64,000 nt of DNA from Atherix ibis (Eukaryota > Arthropoda > Insecta > Diptera > Athericidae), in NCBI GenBank assembly GCA_958298945.1, contig OY282605.1, positions 124,430,267-124,494,266 of the forward strand. Direction: 5' to 3'. A program made the position numbers and the translations under genes. Below are positions 9,877 through 23,004 of the stretch, in pieces (within the stretch, counting starts at the first letter, position 1; every line of letters starts with the position of its first letter). The notes under the pieces were generated by a model. That model searched no databases. It was not told the origin of the DNA and saw nothing but the letters and a program-made list of their open reading frames with translations.

Positions 9877-12800
9877 TTAACTATTATATAGCAAGTTAAT
9901 CTAAATATTTTTATTGATTATTTTTATATAAAATAAGTACTCAAAATAATTTTTTCTAAGAATCAACTTATCACATTAAATTGTTGCTATGACAAAATGC
10001 TTCATGTTTATTTAAAAAAAATATATTTTAAAAATAACAAATTATATAAATTTCTCAAATTTTTTTATATCGGAGGTAATTTTTCATTCAAAAATGAAAT
10101 TTTATCAAATTTTTATCATACTCGTATTTTATTCAAGAGAATTATTTTCTAGCTTTTAAAGTATCATTACTGTTGTACATAATTACAAATTTAATAACGA
10201 CGAAAAATATGCGTTGATACCTTTAACAAAACCTATAAATCTTGTTGTCATTTTTCCGAAAAGGAATAAAGCTCATTCATCATGACTATATCCATTTACG
10301 TACTCCAAATATAAAAAAATTTGCATTGAAATCCAGACGCATTTATTTAATGACGACTTTTTGTCATCATTAAAAAATAATACATCAATAAACGTTATAG
10401 AAAACTTCTACTGGATTTATACTTAATAATATTGATTATTTATCTGAAGTTTTCTTAAAAATCGATACCAGCATTATTTGTTATTTAGATTGTATACTGT
10501 TCGACTGTATAAGATTTTATAACATTAACTGGGAAAGGATGCTATTTTTTTATTAATTTTTTTATCATATTATTTATTGATAATATTTTTCATTGTTCAA
10601 TATAAAATTATTATGAGTAGAATATATTTAATAATGGCCCCAAGTGATAAATTTCGATCTTGCAGACATATCGCTCATTACTTTGGTTGAATGCTCTTAG
10701 TTAATAGTGAAAAAAATATATTCTAAAAATATTCCTTTTCAAGTATTTATTAATATTAAATTCTGATAGTACGATAACCTTCACTAAGTTTAACGTAATA
10801 AAATTCGTCGTAAATGAAGACAAGCGTTGGTCATGTACAAGTAGGACTCCATTCAGCCTAGGTTATTCGTCATCAAATACGAATTAAGAGCAAGAAACAC
10901 TTTTTTTAAACTTATCAAGGACTTTTCATTAGCTTCAATGTTAATTAACGTTGAAGAGAGTCCATTCGTTCCATATTTTTTTATACCTTTTTAATGTTAA
11001 GAGCCTCTTAGAGCAACGATCGTTTTCCACTATATCTCGACCTTCTAAAAAGATTTACGGCATAGAAAAACTGCTGTTTCTCATAAGGAATGTTTTCTTT
11101 CAAAAAATTATTGCTTCAACATTTTGTGAGTCAAATTCGCTGAAAATTTGTTGACACATTATGTTATTACTTCAACATTTCACGATTCCAAATTTTCGTG
11201 ACGTACTACAGAAAACAGCCTAATTTATGCCCGTGCTCTATAAGATGGTGTTGATATAGGACGAGGGTGTTGTTAATAGTTTAATCAACAACTATATATG
11301 TTGCTAGATAGTTTTCAGTGGCGCCCGTCTCATTTCTTTTCTATCACACCTCGTATAATAACGCCACTAGCTTCGGTATACATAAAGCCAATTGGTAGCT
11401 AAGATAGCATAAGTAATAGCACCTATCTAACTTAAGTATATGCAAGACAAAACAAAATCAACAATTTCAATAAAAAAATGAATTAAAAATTAAAAAAGTG
11501 ACTTTTTTTGGAACGGCAAAATAAAATAATTTTGTCCATACAGCTATGATCAAAAAAATATATATCCTTCTCAATGAGGATGGGTGTTTTCAATCATGGA
11601 GTCATATTACTTCTGTTATATAGCCTTCGATGGGTAAGGCGTTAATACAAGACTGGAATTCTGGAATTCCAGTCAGCAGCCTCTGCATTCAAGAATTCCA
11701 GTCTTAGTGAATATTTATAAAATATTAATAAAATATTTCATTTAAAAAGCATTCACTTTTTTCGCCATCTTTTTAATATTTATTTTCCACTATAGTTTTA
11801 TTTAGTAAAAATTTTTTTTTCAAACAATCCAAAACTTATCTTAATATTTTAATGTAAATAAGAAGTTTGTTTATTTAAAGAAAAAAAATTATTTAAAAAT
11901 ATGGAAACAATAGAACTTTTATTTTTAATTGAGTATAATTTTTGAACAAAAAGCACATTAAATAAAATATTTAATAAATCGCAAAAAAATTCAATCAAAA
12001 CAATAATCGCATCTATTTATTTTGTTATTTCCGATATATTAAAGTCAATTGTACTTATTTATTTTTCTTTTATTGTTTGATTATATCTTAAGTGGGAATA
12101 AAATGGCTGCACTCTCGTTTCCATTAAATCTGTTGAAGCTGAAAAAATTTCACTTACTGATGGCCACAATTACTGATATAATCGATTTCTAGAAATTCGA
12201 ATCTCGTCTTAGCTGAACAGTTGCATTTTTCCACTCCATTTAATGTTTTATCGTTTTCATCTTAAATGTTGAAACTTTTATAATCTGCTCTAGGAATCTT
12301 AGTTCGTGTTCAGCGAACAAATTCAAAACAAGAAGCCATCGTTAGGCACACATTTGTAGGCGCATTGTATACTCAAGGATCCTTTGTGTTTTCAAGTAGA
12401 ATCATTTATGCCTATAACTTTCTCGCTTGGTGATGTGCATTAATTCAGCTTTCTTAAGAAATAAGTGTTGTTATATTCAGATGTAGGAGTTGATGGATGC
12501 TTACCATTTAATTCTTCTTCTCTTTGTACTTATTTATACTGTAATAAAATATGCTAAGATGAAACACTTGTTTTTATGTACAAAAAGTTGAAATTTATAC
12601 AATATAAGTACGTGTTTCATAGAAATATTCAAGATATTTTGCGTGCGCATTTTTATGTTTCACGTTTATTCTAGTTGAATTTTAATTAATTAAAGTGTTA
12701 GTGATAAACATTTTTTAACCAAAGAAAATTAGCTGAAATTTTAACGAAAAGTAACATTTTCCACAAATTATGATATTACAGAATTTAAAGCTTCTTTAAT

Positions 12801-14636
12801 GGATATGTTAAAATATATTTTTATTAAAACAATAGAATAAAAAGTCGGTCTTTTTATCGATTTTGGCATCAGGATCTAGTCTCAAAACTTGGGAGTATTC
12901 TTCAAATATTTTTTAATATTAAACTATGTTCTTTTAAATTAATAAATACAATGAACACCCCGAAACTTTTTTCAATATTGACTGGTGTTACACGATTCCA
13001 GTTCTGATTCCTGCTCATCAAATAAATTTTTTCGACATACGCATTTTGAATTAACATAAAAATGCCTTTTAGTAGAGAATTAGCAGTGTTTAGATAAAAA
13101 TAAATTACATATTTGTTTGTCCGATTACTTGCATTTTTTTGTACAAGTTCTGTCCTCTCCCGTTCTTTAATTTTATACCCTTAACTTAAAATGTTTTTTA
13201 ATTTTTATACCTCAATGTCATCCTTTTCCAAATAACTCCCTTGGCCAACTATACATCGTCGAAGGTGTTGTTTCGTTTAGACTTTAACGATAGTACATAT
13301 ATAATGTCCTTTCAACTATTTTTTTAGTGTTGCAGGACAAAAAGGAGTTAGATAAGTCTGGGGCACAACAGGAATCCACATTTCCGATAAAAACGCGTTC
13401 ATGGAGTTGCAAATGTAGTAGATGTTACTGTTATGATCGAGCTTCGAAGTGTCTGCAATGCCCAATCCAAGGAAAAGAAACGCTTTTTCTGGGTCTTTCA
13501 AATATCTTTAATATTAATCGACGGTTGTTCCACATTTTTATCAGGTTTTGACGTTGAAGATCTTCCAGAGCGAGATTCGTTTTCCACCATCGACCGTCTT
13601 TTGAATTTGATAACGAATGGAAAATTGAAAATTATTTATAATAATTTTAACATGACATAAAAATCTTTAGAAAATAAAAATATTTTTCTTATACTCGTAT
13701 ATAATAAAAGTTCAAAAATAATTCGAAATTAGTTTCAGCAATAAATAACAAAAGTTATTTTCTAAAATTCAAAACAATTTAATAAAATTTTTACAAATAT
13801 TTTACTGTTGGTACAGAAACAGAAATTTTATTTAATAATTCACCAAATTCGAGGCTATTATTAATGAGATTCTTTTCTAATTAATTGCATATAATTCTGA
13901 AAATAATTTCATCTATTTTATGCATAATATAGACATTATTCAAAATAATTGCTTAAAAAAACAGTCAAAATAATTGTTCTAAAAACAGTGTACAAACTTT
14001 AAGTAATTTCGAAATTTTACAAGTTCAAAAAGAGCTAGTATGTTTAAAAAAAACGGAACGATATAACGCCATTTGTTTAAGATAACGAATATGACCACAA
14101 ATTTTGTGAATGTGGGGTTGAATTTTGACCCAACCGGATACACATTGTGAATATATTCCTTAACATTATATACTCGTAAATATATCCAGTGGGAAATTCT
14201 GAGACTGGTTGCCTACAACACTGATTATTCCATCGAAGAAATGGATCTAAAATGTAACCGTCTACACTGAATGTGGTAGGAAAGAATGTTGAGAAACTTT
14301 TCGGCTCGTATACTTTCTTAGTTTATTCAGAAAGAAAGATAATAGTCAACTTTAGATTTGGATTTCCACTTCTTGAAAATTTATCTTCTAAAGAATTTTT
14401 TAAACTTTGTAAATTGCGACTTGCGAATAGTTACTTCAACTGGGCTCGTTCAAGAAATTCGCTAATTCAAAAAATTAAATATAATTGCTTATATTTATTT
14501 AGTTTATTATTTATATTTTACTTATAATTCAATATTTGACTTTACTTACACATATTATTAAATATAGTATAATCTTACCGCTGGTATCAATTTGAACAAT
14601 AGTATTACATGAAACAACGTAAGAAATGTGAAAAAA
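9877..14636. other. Long AT-rich spacer
   Basis: No gene is supportable. Short open frames (for example 10951-11154 and 13327-13551) carry no family motif. It contains three copies of the motif ATACTCGTA (10118, 13691, 14170) and the EcoRI-like inverted repeat at 11649-11705. This may be intronic or intergenic. Confidence 0.5.
11649..11705. repeat. Alternative hairpin built from three GAATTCCAGTC-type words
   Basis: AAGACTGGAATTCT (11649-11662) pairs perfectly with 11692-11705. A nearer copy, GAATTCCAGTC (11664-11674), could also pair with the same left arm across 2-3 bases. So one left arm has two competing right arms. Confidence 0.7.
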
Positions 14637-15932
14637 GTGGGTTATCCGGAAAGTACCATAATTTGTTTTTTTTTTTTATAAAAAATGAAAGACGATTTTC
14701 TTATAGTAAATTAATATTTTATTGAATAAAATATTGTCCAGTCTGATCCAATACCCTTTGCCATCTTTCTGGCAGTAGAATGATTCCACGCTCACAAAAT
14801 TTTTGTTCTTTGCTGACAAAAAACTGATCCAAGTGATTTTTGATCTCCTTATTTGAATTAAACATTTTAGCGTCTAAAAATTTTTGTAGAGACCGGAACA
14901 AATGATAATCGGAAGGTGCTAGGTCTGGAGAGTATGGTAGCTATGGCAGTATATCTTTTCCAAGCTCTGAAAGCTTTTGCCGAATGATCAAACTTGTGTG
15001 TGTTTTCGTATTATCCTGTTGGAACACTATACCTTTCCTATTAACCTATTCTGGCCTTTTTTCTTTAAGTGAATCATTCAATTTGTTCAACTGATGATAG
15101 GAAACTTCAGCATTGATCGTTGTGTTGCTTGGTAGAAGCTCAAAATAAACGATTCCTTTGAAATCCCACAAAACAGATAGCATAACCTTTTTTTGATGAA
15201 TATTGGCTTTGAAGTGCTTTGAGCCGGTTCATCTTTTCTATTCTAGGATCTTTTGCGATTACCATTATTGAAGACAACCCATTTCCCGTTCCCAGTGATG
15301 AAACGCTTCAAAAATGGATAATTTTCTTGGCGTTTGAGAAGCAAATCACAAACGTCAATGCGACGGCACAGTTTTTTTCCGTAAGAAGATGAGGAACCCA
15401 TATGTGTATGTTGAGCTTTGAAATTAAACCTAGCCATTTCAAATAATCATGACAGTCGAATTCGATAAATTTAATCTCTCAGCGATCTCACAAGTTGTTA
15501 TTCGCAGGTTTGCATCAATTAATGCTTTTATTGTGTCTTCATCAACATCAACTGACCTTCCAGAACGTGGTGGATCTTCGAGATCAAAATTTCCGACTCG
15601 AAATTTTGCGAACCTGTTTTGGCACTGGCGCTCACTTAACACATCTTCTCCAGATACGTCGGATAATTTTTTTCTTGCTTGAACAGAATTTTTATCGTTG
15701 CTATAGTAAAAAAGTAAAATATGCCAAAAATGCGGTTTTTCACTTTCCATATTTAAAAGGGTATCAATCAAAAACTACTATTCATAATCAATCGAATTTT
15801 TTCACAAGCAAGCCTTGCTATGTCAGCTGTCAAAATACATATGATTATGTGGATTAAGTATGAAGTTGGTTGTGAAATAATACAATTAGTTCCTCTGTTG
15901 GGAAAAAACGAAATTACTTTGGGACAACCCAA
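14637..15932 (-). mobile_element. mariner (DD34D), separate lineage
   Basis: An element of about 1.30 kb on the minus strand. Its 5' end reads TTGGGTTGTCCCAAAGTAAT (inward from 15932) and the other end GGGTTATCCGGAAAGTACC (from about 14639). A TA follows at 15933-15934; the left TA has decayed. The inverted repeats differ from those of the elements at 5761 and 17941 beyond the first bases. Confidence 0.85.
14719..15771 (-). pseudogene. mariner transposase pseudogene (cecropia/irritans-like)
   Basis: The N-terminal half reads from 15771 downward: FYYSNDKNSVQARKKLSDV, RFAKFRVGNFDLEDPPRSGR and CEIAERLNLSNSTV, a paired helix-turn-helix module. After a frameshift, FLKRFITGNGKWVVFNNGN carries the first catalytic position as Asn instead of Asp. 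Further on, FQQDNTKTHTS (second Asp) and YSPDLAPSDYHLFRS (third Asp, 34 residues later) are intact. A stop lies in ILP*LPYSP. The C-terminus is ERWQRVLDQTGQYFIQ. Subfamily placement is by motif memory only. Dead by point change plus frameshifts. Confidence 0.85.
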
Positions 15933-15934
15933 TA

Positions 15935-17940
15935 TTTAGAGGGTTACTACAAAGAGGATCTAATATGGCTAATTTTTGGTCGGTGATCGTAATTATATGC
16001 ACTCTTATAAGATTATGAAGGTTTTAACAATTTTGACGGCGCTTTTTTTAGTAGCTCCTAGCAGTTGTGTTTGGAGGATTACGCATTTTAAGACAAACTC
16101 TTGCGAAAACTTGTAGTAAACATTGAATACGATTTTATAATTTGAAATCGATAAAATTTGACATGCTTTTAGTTCCTATAAGGCATTCACCATCACTTAC
16201 TTTTTATTAATTAAAACTTCAAAGGTGTGTCACTGGTTACATAATCAGTTGTAAGTAAAGCAGAACCGAACTCATTACCGAACCTGTCATTTGTATGAAA
16301 ACAGAATCAATGATGTAATACAGCGTAGTGTCAGTTATTAGATCCTAGAAGCAGTTAAAGAACCGGTTATAAAAATAGTCCTTTTCCTATTGCGATAGAC
16401 TGAGTCTCTTTTTTACTGAGTGTACATAAATATGAAATGTAAAAGAAAACATGGAAAATAAATGAAAATGTATTAGTGAATAGTGAAACATGTGGAGGAC
16501 AATTTTTTTATGTAGACTTTTCATCAATAAAGGCGCCATGAGATTTATTATACAATAAACATTCATCCTTATGCCTAGAAAATGTGGCAAAGATATGAGC
16601 ACAAGCACACATACATGCAGATGTCAGTCATGTACAATTCCATCTAGGAGTTTTTTCTCCTACACACTAACCAGTATTTTTGATTCTTTTATTACCATTA
16701 TAATGGTTGGATAATATTTAACCAAATAATTTCATTTTGAATAAATTCATATATACATAAATAAATAATAACGGATAAATATTCATGTAGGAATTAATAT
16801 AGTTTAATTGGAACTTTCAAAAGCTGTCATTATTTTTTTTTAACATAAAATCTATAGTGTTGATAGTATGTGTATATGCAAAATTTTTTTTTGTATTCAG
16901 AAATTATTTAGAAAAATATAATTGACAAAATTCACTGAACTTTATTAAAGGCACAGAAAAATTGTATCCTTTCTTTATACTGTATTTGTCTACTAAAGGA
17001 ACGAGTAGGAAAAATTTACAAACAATAAAATACTTTTGACTTCGAAAAGGTGTTTATTATGAAAAGCAAACTCTGAAGATGATGAATTTTATAAATCATT
17101 ATTTTGATAAAAATATTGTATTAAAATATTTTGAAATTGAAGATAATAAACGAGTACCGAATTATTGAAAAAACGTTTTTTATCAACCAAACGCTTTCAT
17201 TTAAAAATCAAGGACATAATGAAGGCAGATAAAGTAAACTTTCTTGAAGAAAGATCAAAGAAAGATAAATTAATGAAAAAATTATATTTATTAATATCAC
17301 GCATGATGGTGTACTCGTATATTTAGAATAATTAAAATTTATACGAAAATATTATTTTCCAGAATGAGTTATTTGTTTCCTTTGTATGTAAGGTCCCTAG
17401 GATATGAGAAAGTAGATTCGATGAAATCGGCATTTGGTTATTTGGGTGGACCAATTAGAGGTAATTATATTTTTTAGAGTATGTAAGTTTGTTTTATGAA
17501 ATTAACAAGAGGACTTGAAAAGGGTGTTGAGGGATCTGAAAGCACTAAAGTGGGAAACTCTCATTCGAAAAGGAATAGTAAGGTAACATTTTGAGTGGAA
17601 CATTACAGAATAGACAGAAAAGGAGATTTTATGTGGGAGCAGAATATCCTATCTGGATTCTGAGCAATTTCCATGCTCAAAATTTTTTATAAGGATGTCG
17701 AATAGACTGGTAAGGTTCCGCTCGTTAACCAAAATTCCCACATGACTTGAAAATGATTTTTAGGGTAGTATGATTATCACTGAAGATGATTACGTTTCGA
17801 TGATTGAGAGCAAAAACGGCATTCTCTACTGTCATCCTGATTGCCTACATCAAAATCTCTCTTGGATATTTGTAAACTTTTAAAACAATCATGTACTTTT
17901 ATCATAAAAATTATTGAATTATTAATTATTACTTTTAAAA
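15935..17940. other. AT-rich intergenic sequence
   Basis: Apart from the small signal-peptide-like frame at 16015-16107 nothing is recognisable. Confidence 0.5.
16015..16107 (+). CDS. Possible mini-ORF with signal-peptide-like start
   Basis: An ATG opens a 30-codon frame beginning MKVLTILTALFLVAPSSC and ending SCENL before TAG. The lysine, long hydrophobic run and small residues look like an insect secretory signal. The frame is too short to be a typical secreted protein unless spliced to a second exon, and no clear donor or TATA box is visible. It may be chance in AT-rich DNA. Confidence 0.2.
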
Positions 17941-19158
17941 TTGGGTGTATAACTTAAAAATGCGAGATTTTTGGCAAACTTTGAGTGTTTATTTTGAAAA
18001 ATTGTTTCAATATATTTTATTCAAAGTATTGTCCATCGGAAGCCACTACTTTTTCCCATCTTTCTGGCAACATATGGATTCCGCGCCAAAAAAACTGCTC
18101 CGGTTTTGAGGCCAAGAATGAATCCAGCCAATTTTGGATGCCATGTTCTGAAGTCAAGCGTATTCCGGTGAGGGCGTTTTGCATGGATCTAAACAAATGG
18201 TAGTCGGACGGGGCAAGGTCTGGGCTATAAGGCGGGTGAGGCAAAACTTCCCAGCCACTGTTTTCTAAATAATTTTTAACCGGTCTTACAACATGAGGCC
18301 GAGCGTTGTCATGATCGAAAATTATAGCTTCGTGTCTGGTCGCATATTCCGGGCGTTTTTCGGCCAATGCTCGCTTCAAACGGATTAATTGTGTTCGGTA
18401 GAGGTCACCTGTGATCGTCTGGCCCGATTTCAATAGCTCATAATAATTCACACCCTTCTGATCCCACCAAATACAGAGCATTACCTTGGCGCCATGGATA
18501 TTTGGTTTTGGCGTTGATTTGGCTGGTTGGCCAGGCTTTACATACGATTTTTGCGCTTTGGGTTGTCGTAATGAATCCATTTTTCGTCGCCAGTAATGAT
18601 TCGATTCAAAAACAACTTCTTTTTCTGCCGTTCAAGCAGCATTTCGGACATGCAAAATTGCCTTTCAACTTCTCTCGGCTTCAATTCATATGGGACCCAA
18701 TTTCCTTGCTTTTGGATGAATCCTGCTGCTTTCAAACGTTTTGAAATGGCTGCTTGAGTGACTCCCAATGATTTTGGAATTTCTTCTTGAGTTCGACAAC
18801 AGTCTTCGTTCTTTGTCTTCCGTGTCAAAATCACCACTTCTGAACCGCACAAACCATCTCTCGCACGTTGAAATCGATGGAACATATTCAGGATAAGCTT
18901 CGGTGAGCTTCAGCTGCACTTTTTTTTTAAATTTTAGAAGTAAATCAACACTTCCCGCATATAAGACTTTTTTGGTACGAAATTCGACATTTTTGAAGCA
19001 AAAAAAAACTTTGTTGTTTACACTATTTCTTTCAATGACTAATTGAGAATGAATAACAGATGTTTAACCTCCAAAATGTTATATGAGTTATTATTAACAC
19101 AGACCATGTGTAAAAGTTATGCCATCTGTTGTCAATCCCGCATTTTTAAGTTATACAA
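17941..19158 (-). mobile_element. mariner (DD34D, mauritiana-like), copy 2
   Basis: A 1.22-kb minus-strand copy of the 5761-6948 element. The 3' end (left on this strand) is TTGGGTGTATAACTTAAAAA. The 5' end (right) is the same repeat lacking four bases (ACCC), followed by TA at 19159-19160. The expected TA to the left of 17941 has become AA. It has about 70 bp more upstream of the start codon than copy 1. Confidence 0.9.
18017..18990 (-). pseudogene. mariner transposase pseudogene, copy 2
   Basis: The start codon is at 18990 (MSNFVPKKSYMREVLIYF), then TAA where copy 1 has TTC. The HTH region has an 11-bp and a 16-bp deletion relative to copy 1. The 16-bp loss lies between two ACGAAG words. 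From there RTQEEIPKSLGVTQAAISKR continues to HYDNPKRK, where one A is missing from an A-run (five instead of six) and shifts the frame. The 187-codon remainder (18580-18017) is uninterrupted: KSYVKPGQPAKSTPKPN, DHDNARPH, PYSPDLAPSDYHLF and VASDGQYFE. All three catalytic Asp residues are present. It is better preserved in the C-terminal half than copy 1. Confidence 0.9.
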
Positions 19159-19160
19159 TA

Positions 19161-20545
19161 CATAGTGATATAGTTTTTTCTGTCTTTTTCAGTAAAACAT
19201 TTTTTTTTGGAAATCTTTATGTTTATGTAAATTTATGCTGTTTTTATTTATTTATTTGCTCTAAACTTTTAATTTCTCTTAAATTATTGTAAAAAAAATT
19301 ATGTATTGTATTTAAAAGTGTTTCTGTTGGGCTTGGTTTTCAAAATAAATATTTATGTTTTAATATTTTGAATTTTGAGTTTATTTTCTGTACTGAATTA
19401 TGAGGCTAAGATAACTTTATTAAATTTATAAAATGATTAAAATTTTCAATTGCTTAGAGCCTTTATAGATAAAATCAATATTTTTAAATTTCGCTTATAG
19501 TTTTGAATGGTATTGATGAATAATATTTATAGTATTTTTTTCCACATTTATTATCTAATATATTTTTTATGTAAAATATACTTTTTTCTATAGTAGATTA
19601 CTTTTTCTATAATTAGGTATGAGAGCTATATTTGACTATATCTATTTTGTTACTTTCTTTATGGTTCGCCAGAAGAAAATTTAAAATTTTTCATTTAAAA
19701 AGTGTATTGCAATTTTGAAAGTTATTACCCTTAAAATACGCTTTTCATGTAAGTACTTGTACATGAAAAAAAAATTTAGAACATGAAAAGTGGTTTGCGA
19801 ACTATTTGCAGTTCATACAATATAACTGGTAGTATGTGGTATCATAAAAATTGATTCGCTCACCAAAGATTTACGTGTACGAGCAAAATTCAATCCCAAT
19901 TGGTACATTACCTTTAAACTACAGCTTTAAACCAGTAAATGTTTTCATGAATGGCGAAGGTAATGATGCAAAAAACACACTAAAGTGTTCCAAACTTCTC
20001 TGGCACTTATTCAAAGTAGAGCAATTTGCACGGATTTATTTATTTACTCTTTTTTTTACAACTTAAAAAGATATATGAAAAAAAATATTTTAATGTATGA
20101 GCATCTAAGTTGATAACAGCAAAAATAATCTGCTCACATCTACCACTATTCGAACTGAATGAACACAGGGTAAATAAATATAAACAACATGTCTTGGGAA
20201 ATCATTTTTACTATCAAAAGAGGATTTTTTCGAATAATCGAAAATGATAATATAACAATCAGTTAAAAATGAAACAAATTTAATTAAAAATAAAATTATA
20301 TTAAATTTTATAACGAAAAATTGTAAATGTTGTGGAAAAAAATGAAAGCAAAAATGAATATTATTGTAAAAGGACATACGCATAACTCTGATAATAAAAA
20401 AATTGTCTTATATCTTACCATATATTAAATGCTAATAAATGATAATTTATTTTAAGGTAGAGCAGCTCTGATTTTTGTTATTGCATCTCTACCTTCCCAA
20501 CAACAACAGATACTCAAACATGTTGGATGTAATATTTGATCATCT
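19161..20545. other. AT-rich intergenic sequence
   Basis: No gene firmly supported. A frame at 19851-20066 (SPKIYVYEQNSIPIGTLP and so on) has somewhat more balanced codons than its surroundings, but starts with TTG three codons after an in-frame stop and matches no family I know. Confidence 0.45.
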
Positions 20546-20920
20546 ATTCAAGTTGCGAAAGTAGAGAATTTATTCAAAGTTATATCCCTGACTCAGGTTG
20601 AGCTTTAAGGCAAAGTAGTCTACATAATATTACATATTAAATATTTAAGAAATGAAAGAATGAATTAGATTTTAAAAAAGTACAATATATTCGTTATGTA
20701 TACTCAGTAATGTTTACCCAGACATAGTACATATTCTTCTATGCTGCCAATATGAACGTAACAAATGTAAATAGGAATCCAATAAAATATCAATATTCCA
20801 ATGAAAAATTCAATTTTATTAAGTATTATTAAAGATATTTTCATTCAAGTTGCGAAAGTAGAGAATTTATTCAAAGTTATATCCCCGACTCAGGTTGAGC
20901 TTTAAGGCAAAGTAGTCTAC
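20546..20920. repeat. 78-bp direct duplication bracketing a copied filler block
   Basis: Segment 20546-20623 recurs at 20843-20920 with one mismatch. The intervening block (shared extent 20621-20844) matches 23641-23866 at roughly 96% by eye. Left junction microhomology is TAC, right is AT. The block has no terminal inverted repeats, coding sequence or poly(A). Same architecture as 1519-1862. Confidence 0.85.
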
Positions 20921-22750
20921 GACAGTAAAATTATTCGTGTGCACTATAAAGTGCCTCTTCGAGAAAGGTCACGTTACTTATCATTGTGCAAATCAAAGTC
21001 GATGCGTTCATTATGCTAGTTATACAAATTTTACAATAACATATAAGACAATTTTATTACATAAGAGAGTACAGATTTCTGCACTTGTGCATCGATAGCA
21101 ATAAATTGTGGCAATTAATTCGAGAACCAAGTGATGAGAAAAATATATCCCATTGTAAATAATTGCTTGAAAAGCATTTATTTACACATTGCTATTACAG
21201 TATCTATAATTTTTAAAAATATCATGGTGTGAGTACAAAAATGGAAAAAAGAAATGAAAGAGCAATAATTAACGTTCTGTATATGAAATTTGAATTCCCA
21301 GGTGCGAGTGAAAAACGCAGGCCGAAATAAAAGTGAAAAACCTTATTTTTATCCACTAAAATATCCGGTATGTGTGCATCTATACCATATGAGAGTAGAT
21401 AAGACCGAATGCCCTCTTGAGGATAACCAGATTTCACGCGTGGACGTAGCAATAGATCATTCACAATTGTGACTATATTTTGATGTATAAACTTTAAAAG
21501 GAAAATAATTCACAAAAATGATGAAAGGATATAAGGAACAAATATTAAAAAGAAAATTACAAGCATAATAAACAATTAAGTACCAATCTATAATTGATAT
21601 AATAGAATATATAATGTTTGTGATAATATCCATCGATAACACGAACTGCCATCATATACTATATTTTTGTTGCTGTTCTAAGGCATTTAATAATCAGCTC
21701 ATGATGTTCTGTTTTATTGTATGTACAATACATTCTTTTAATCAATTTTCTCTTACTTCTATTGCAAAAAAAATATATTCAAGATGAATATCACTTATGT
21801 TTTTTATTATTCAAAATGTCCAATTGCTTTTTTTATATATACACATATATACCTATTTAAGTATAACAACAGAATTAGAATTTGAAAAATTTTCACTGTT
21901 TATATAGTGAATTTTTTTGAGTTTTATAGCAAGAAATTTTCAATTTAAATATATTTAATTTTAACATGCATATATGGCAGGCCGATACAGGTACGAATGC
22001 AAAAAGCAAATACGCGTGGAAACTCAAGAGCATTTTTTTTATTTTAATTTAATTAATATTGATTTAAATTTTAGTTTAACTCTTGCTGAATAGTTTTTTT
22101 ACAGTTTTAATTATTAAATGTACAATTTTGATTATTTTATTAGTGTAAATGTGGCTATTAACTTATATTTTTATTAATAATTAAATATTTTATTGATTAA
22201 ACAAAAGAAAAAAAATACCACGTGTATTTTTGTAAATTATATTCGTTTACAAAATTTTTTTAATTTTGCTAATTCATGCAATATAAAAAAAAAGTTTTTA
22301 AAAATCAACACTGTTTGTAGAGAAATTTTTTTCCTGAAACAAAAAATTCGAAAATTTATATATCATACGAGTATACTCGTAAATACGATTCATCAAAACC
22401 ATTCAAAACTATAAGCGATATCTAAAAATATAGCTTTTAGCGCTAAATAAATTTAACAAAGTTATATTAGTTTCATAATTCAGTATTAAAAATAAACCTA
22501 AAAATATTCATATTACGAATTAAAAAAAAAATTTTTTTTTTAAAATTAAATGCGCATCAAACAAATTATTTAAATTAAATATTTAAAAAAATTTTACTAC
22601 ACACAAACCATTTTATTGCATTAAGATAGTAAAAACAAAAATTATTTAAAAAAAATAATAGAATTTTTTTTAAAAACTTTTCGGACAAATAAAAAAAAAT
22701 GAAATTTCCAACATAAACAAAATATTTTCGAATAGGTTAACAGTCGACAG
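20921..22750. other. AT-rich intergenic sequence
   Basis: Overlapping open frames on both strands at 21222-21472 are in a slightly less AT-rich patch but show no motif. The 16-bp perfect palindrome TACGAGTATACTCGTA lies at 22366-22381. Confidence 0.5.
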
Positions 22751-22791
22751 AAAATAAATAATTTATGTAATGCACATAAATTATTTATTTT
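22751..22791. repeat. 17-bp-stem inverted repeat, 7-nt loop
   Basis: AAAATAAATAATTTATG (22751-22767) and its exact reverse complement (22775-22791) are separated by TAATGCA. It lies just upstream of the larger palindrome at 22825. Confidence 0.75.
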
Positions 22792-22824
22792 TTATATTTA
22801 AATAAAAAAACCGAAATTTTATGC

Positions 22825-22946
22825 AATTAAAGTAAAAATCATGACATACACAGGAACAAAAAAAAAATTAAATTGAAAATATTAAAATATTTTTTGAATT
22901 TAATTTTTTTTTTGTTCCTGTGTATGTCATGATTTTTACTTTAATT
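22825..22946. repeat. Perfect 50-bp-stem palindrome with 22-nt loop
   Basis: The left arm 22825-22874 and right arm 22897-22946 are reverse complements over all 50 bases, including the non-AT-only core ATGACATACACAGGAAC. The loop (22875-22896) is itself partly self-complementary (AAATATT/AATATTT). No TA or other target duplication is obvious, so a MITE is not proven; a recent inverted duplication or a transcribed hairpin are alternatives. Confidence 0.9.
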
Positions 22947-23004
22947 AAAGTACAAAGCAAATAAATAAATATAAAATTTTACTGAAAAAGTCACATAAAA
23001 ACAA

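Noticed and set aside
18502..18744. 80-codon plus-strand frame over mariner copy 2
   Set aside because: Antisense shadow of the transposase pseudogene; the same shadow occurs over copy 1.
20546..20920. Solo or paired LTR interpretation of the 78-bp direct repeats
   Set aside because: Too short for LTRs, no TG...CA ends, no primer-binding or polypurine site, and the inner block occurs alone elsewhere.
22825..22946. CRISPR or rho-independent terminator interpretation of the large palindrome
   Set aside because: Eukaryotic context, a single copy, no spacer array; inverted duplication or MITE are better explanations.
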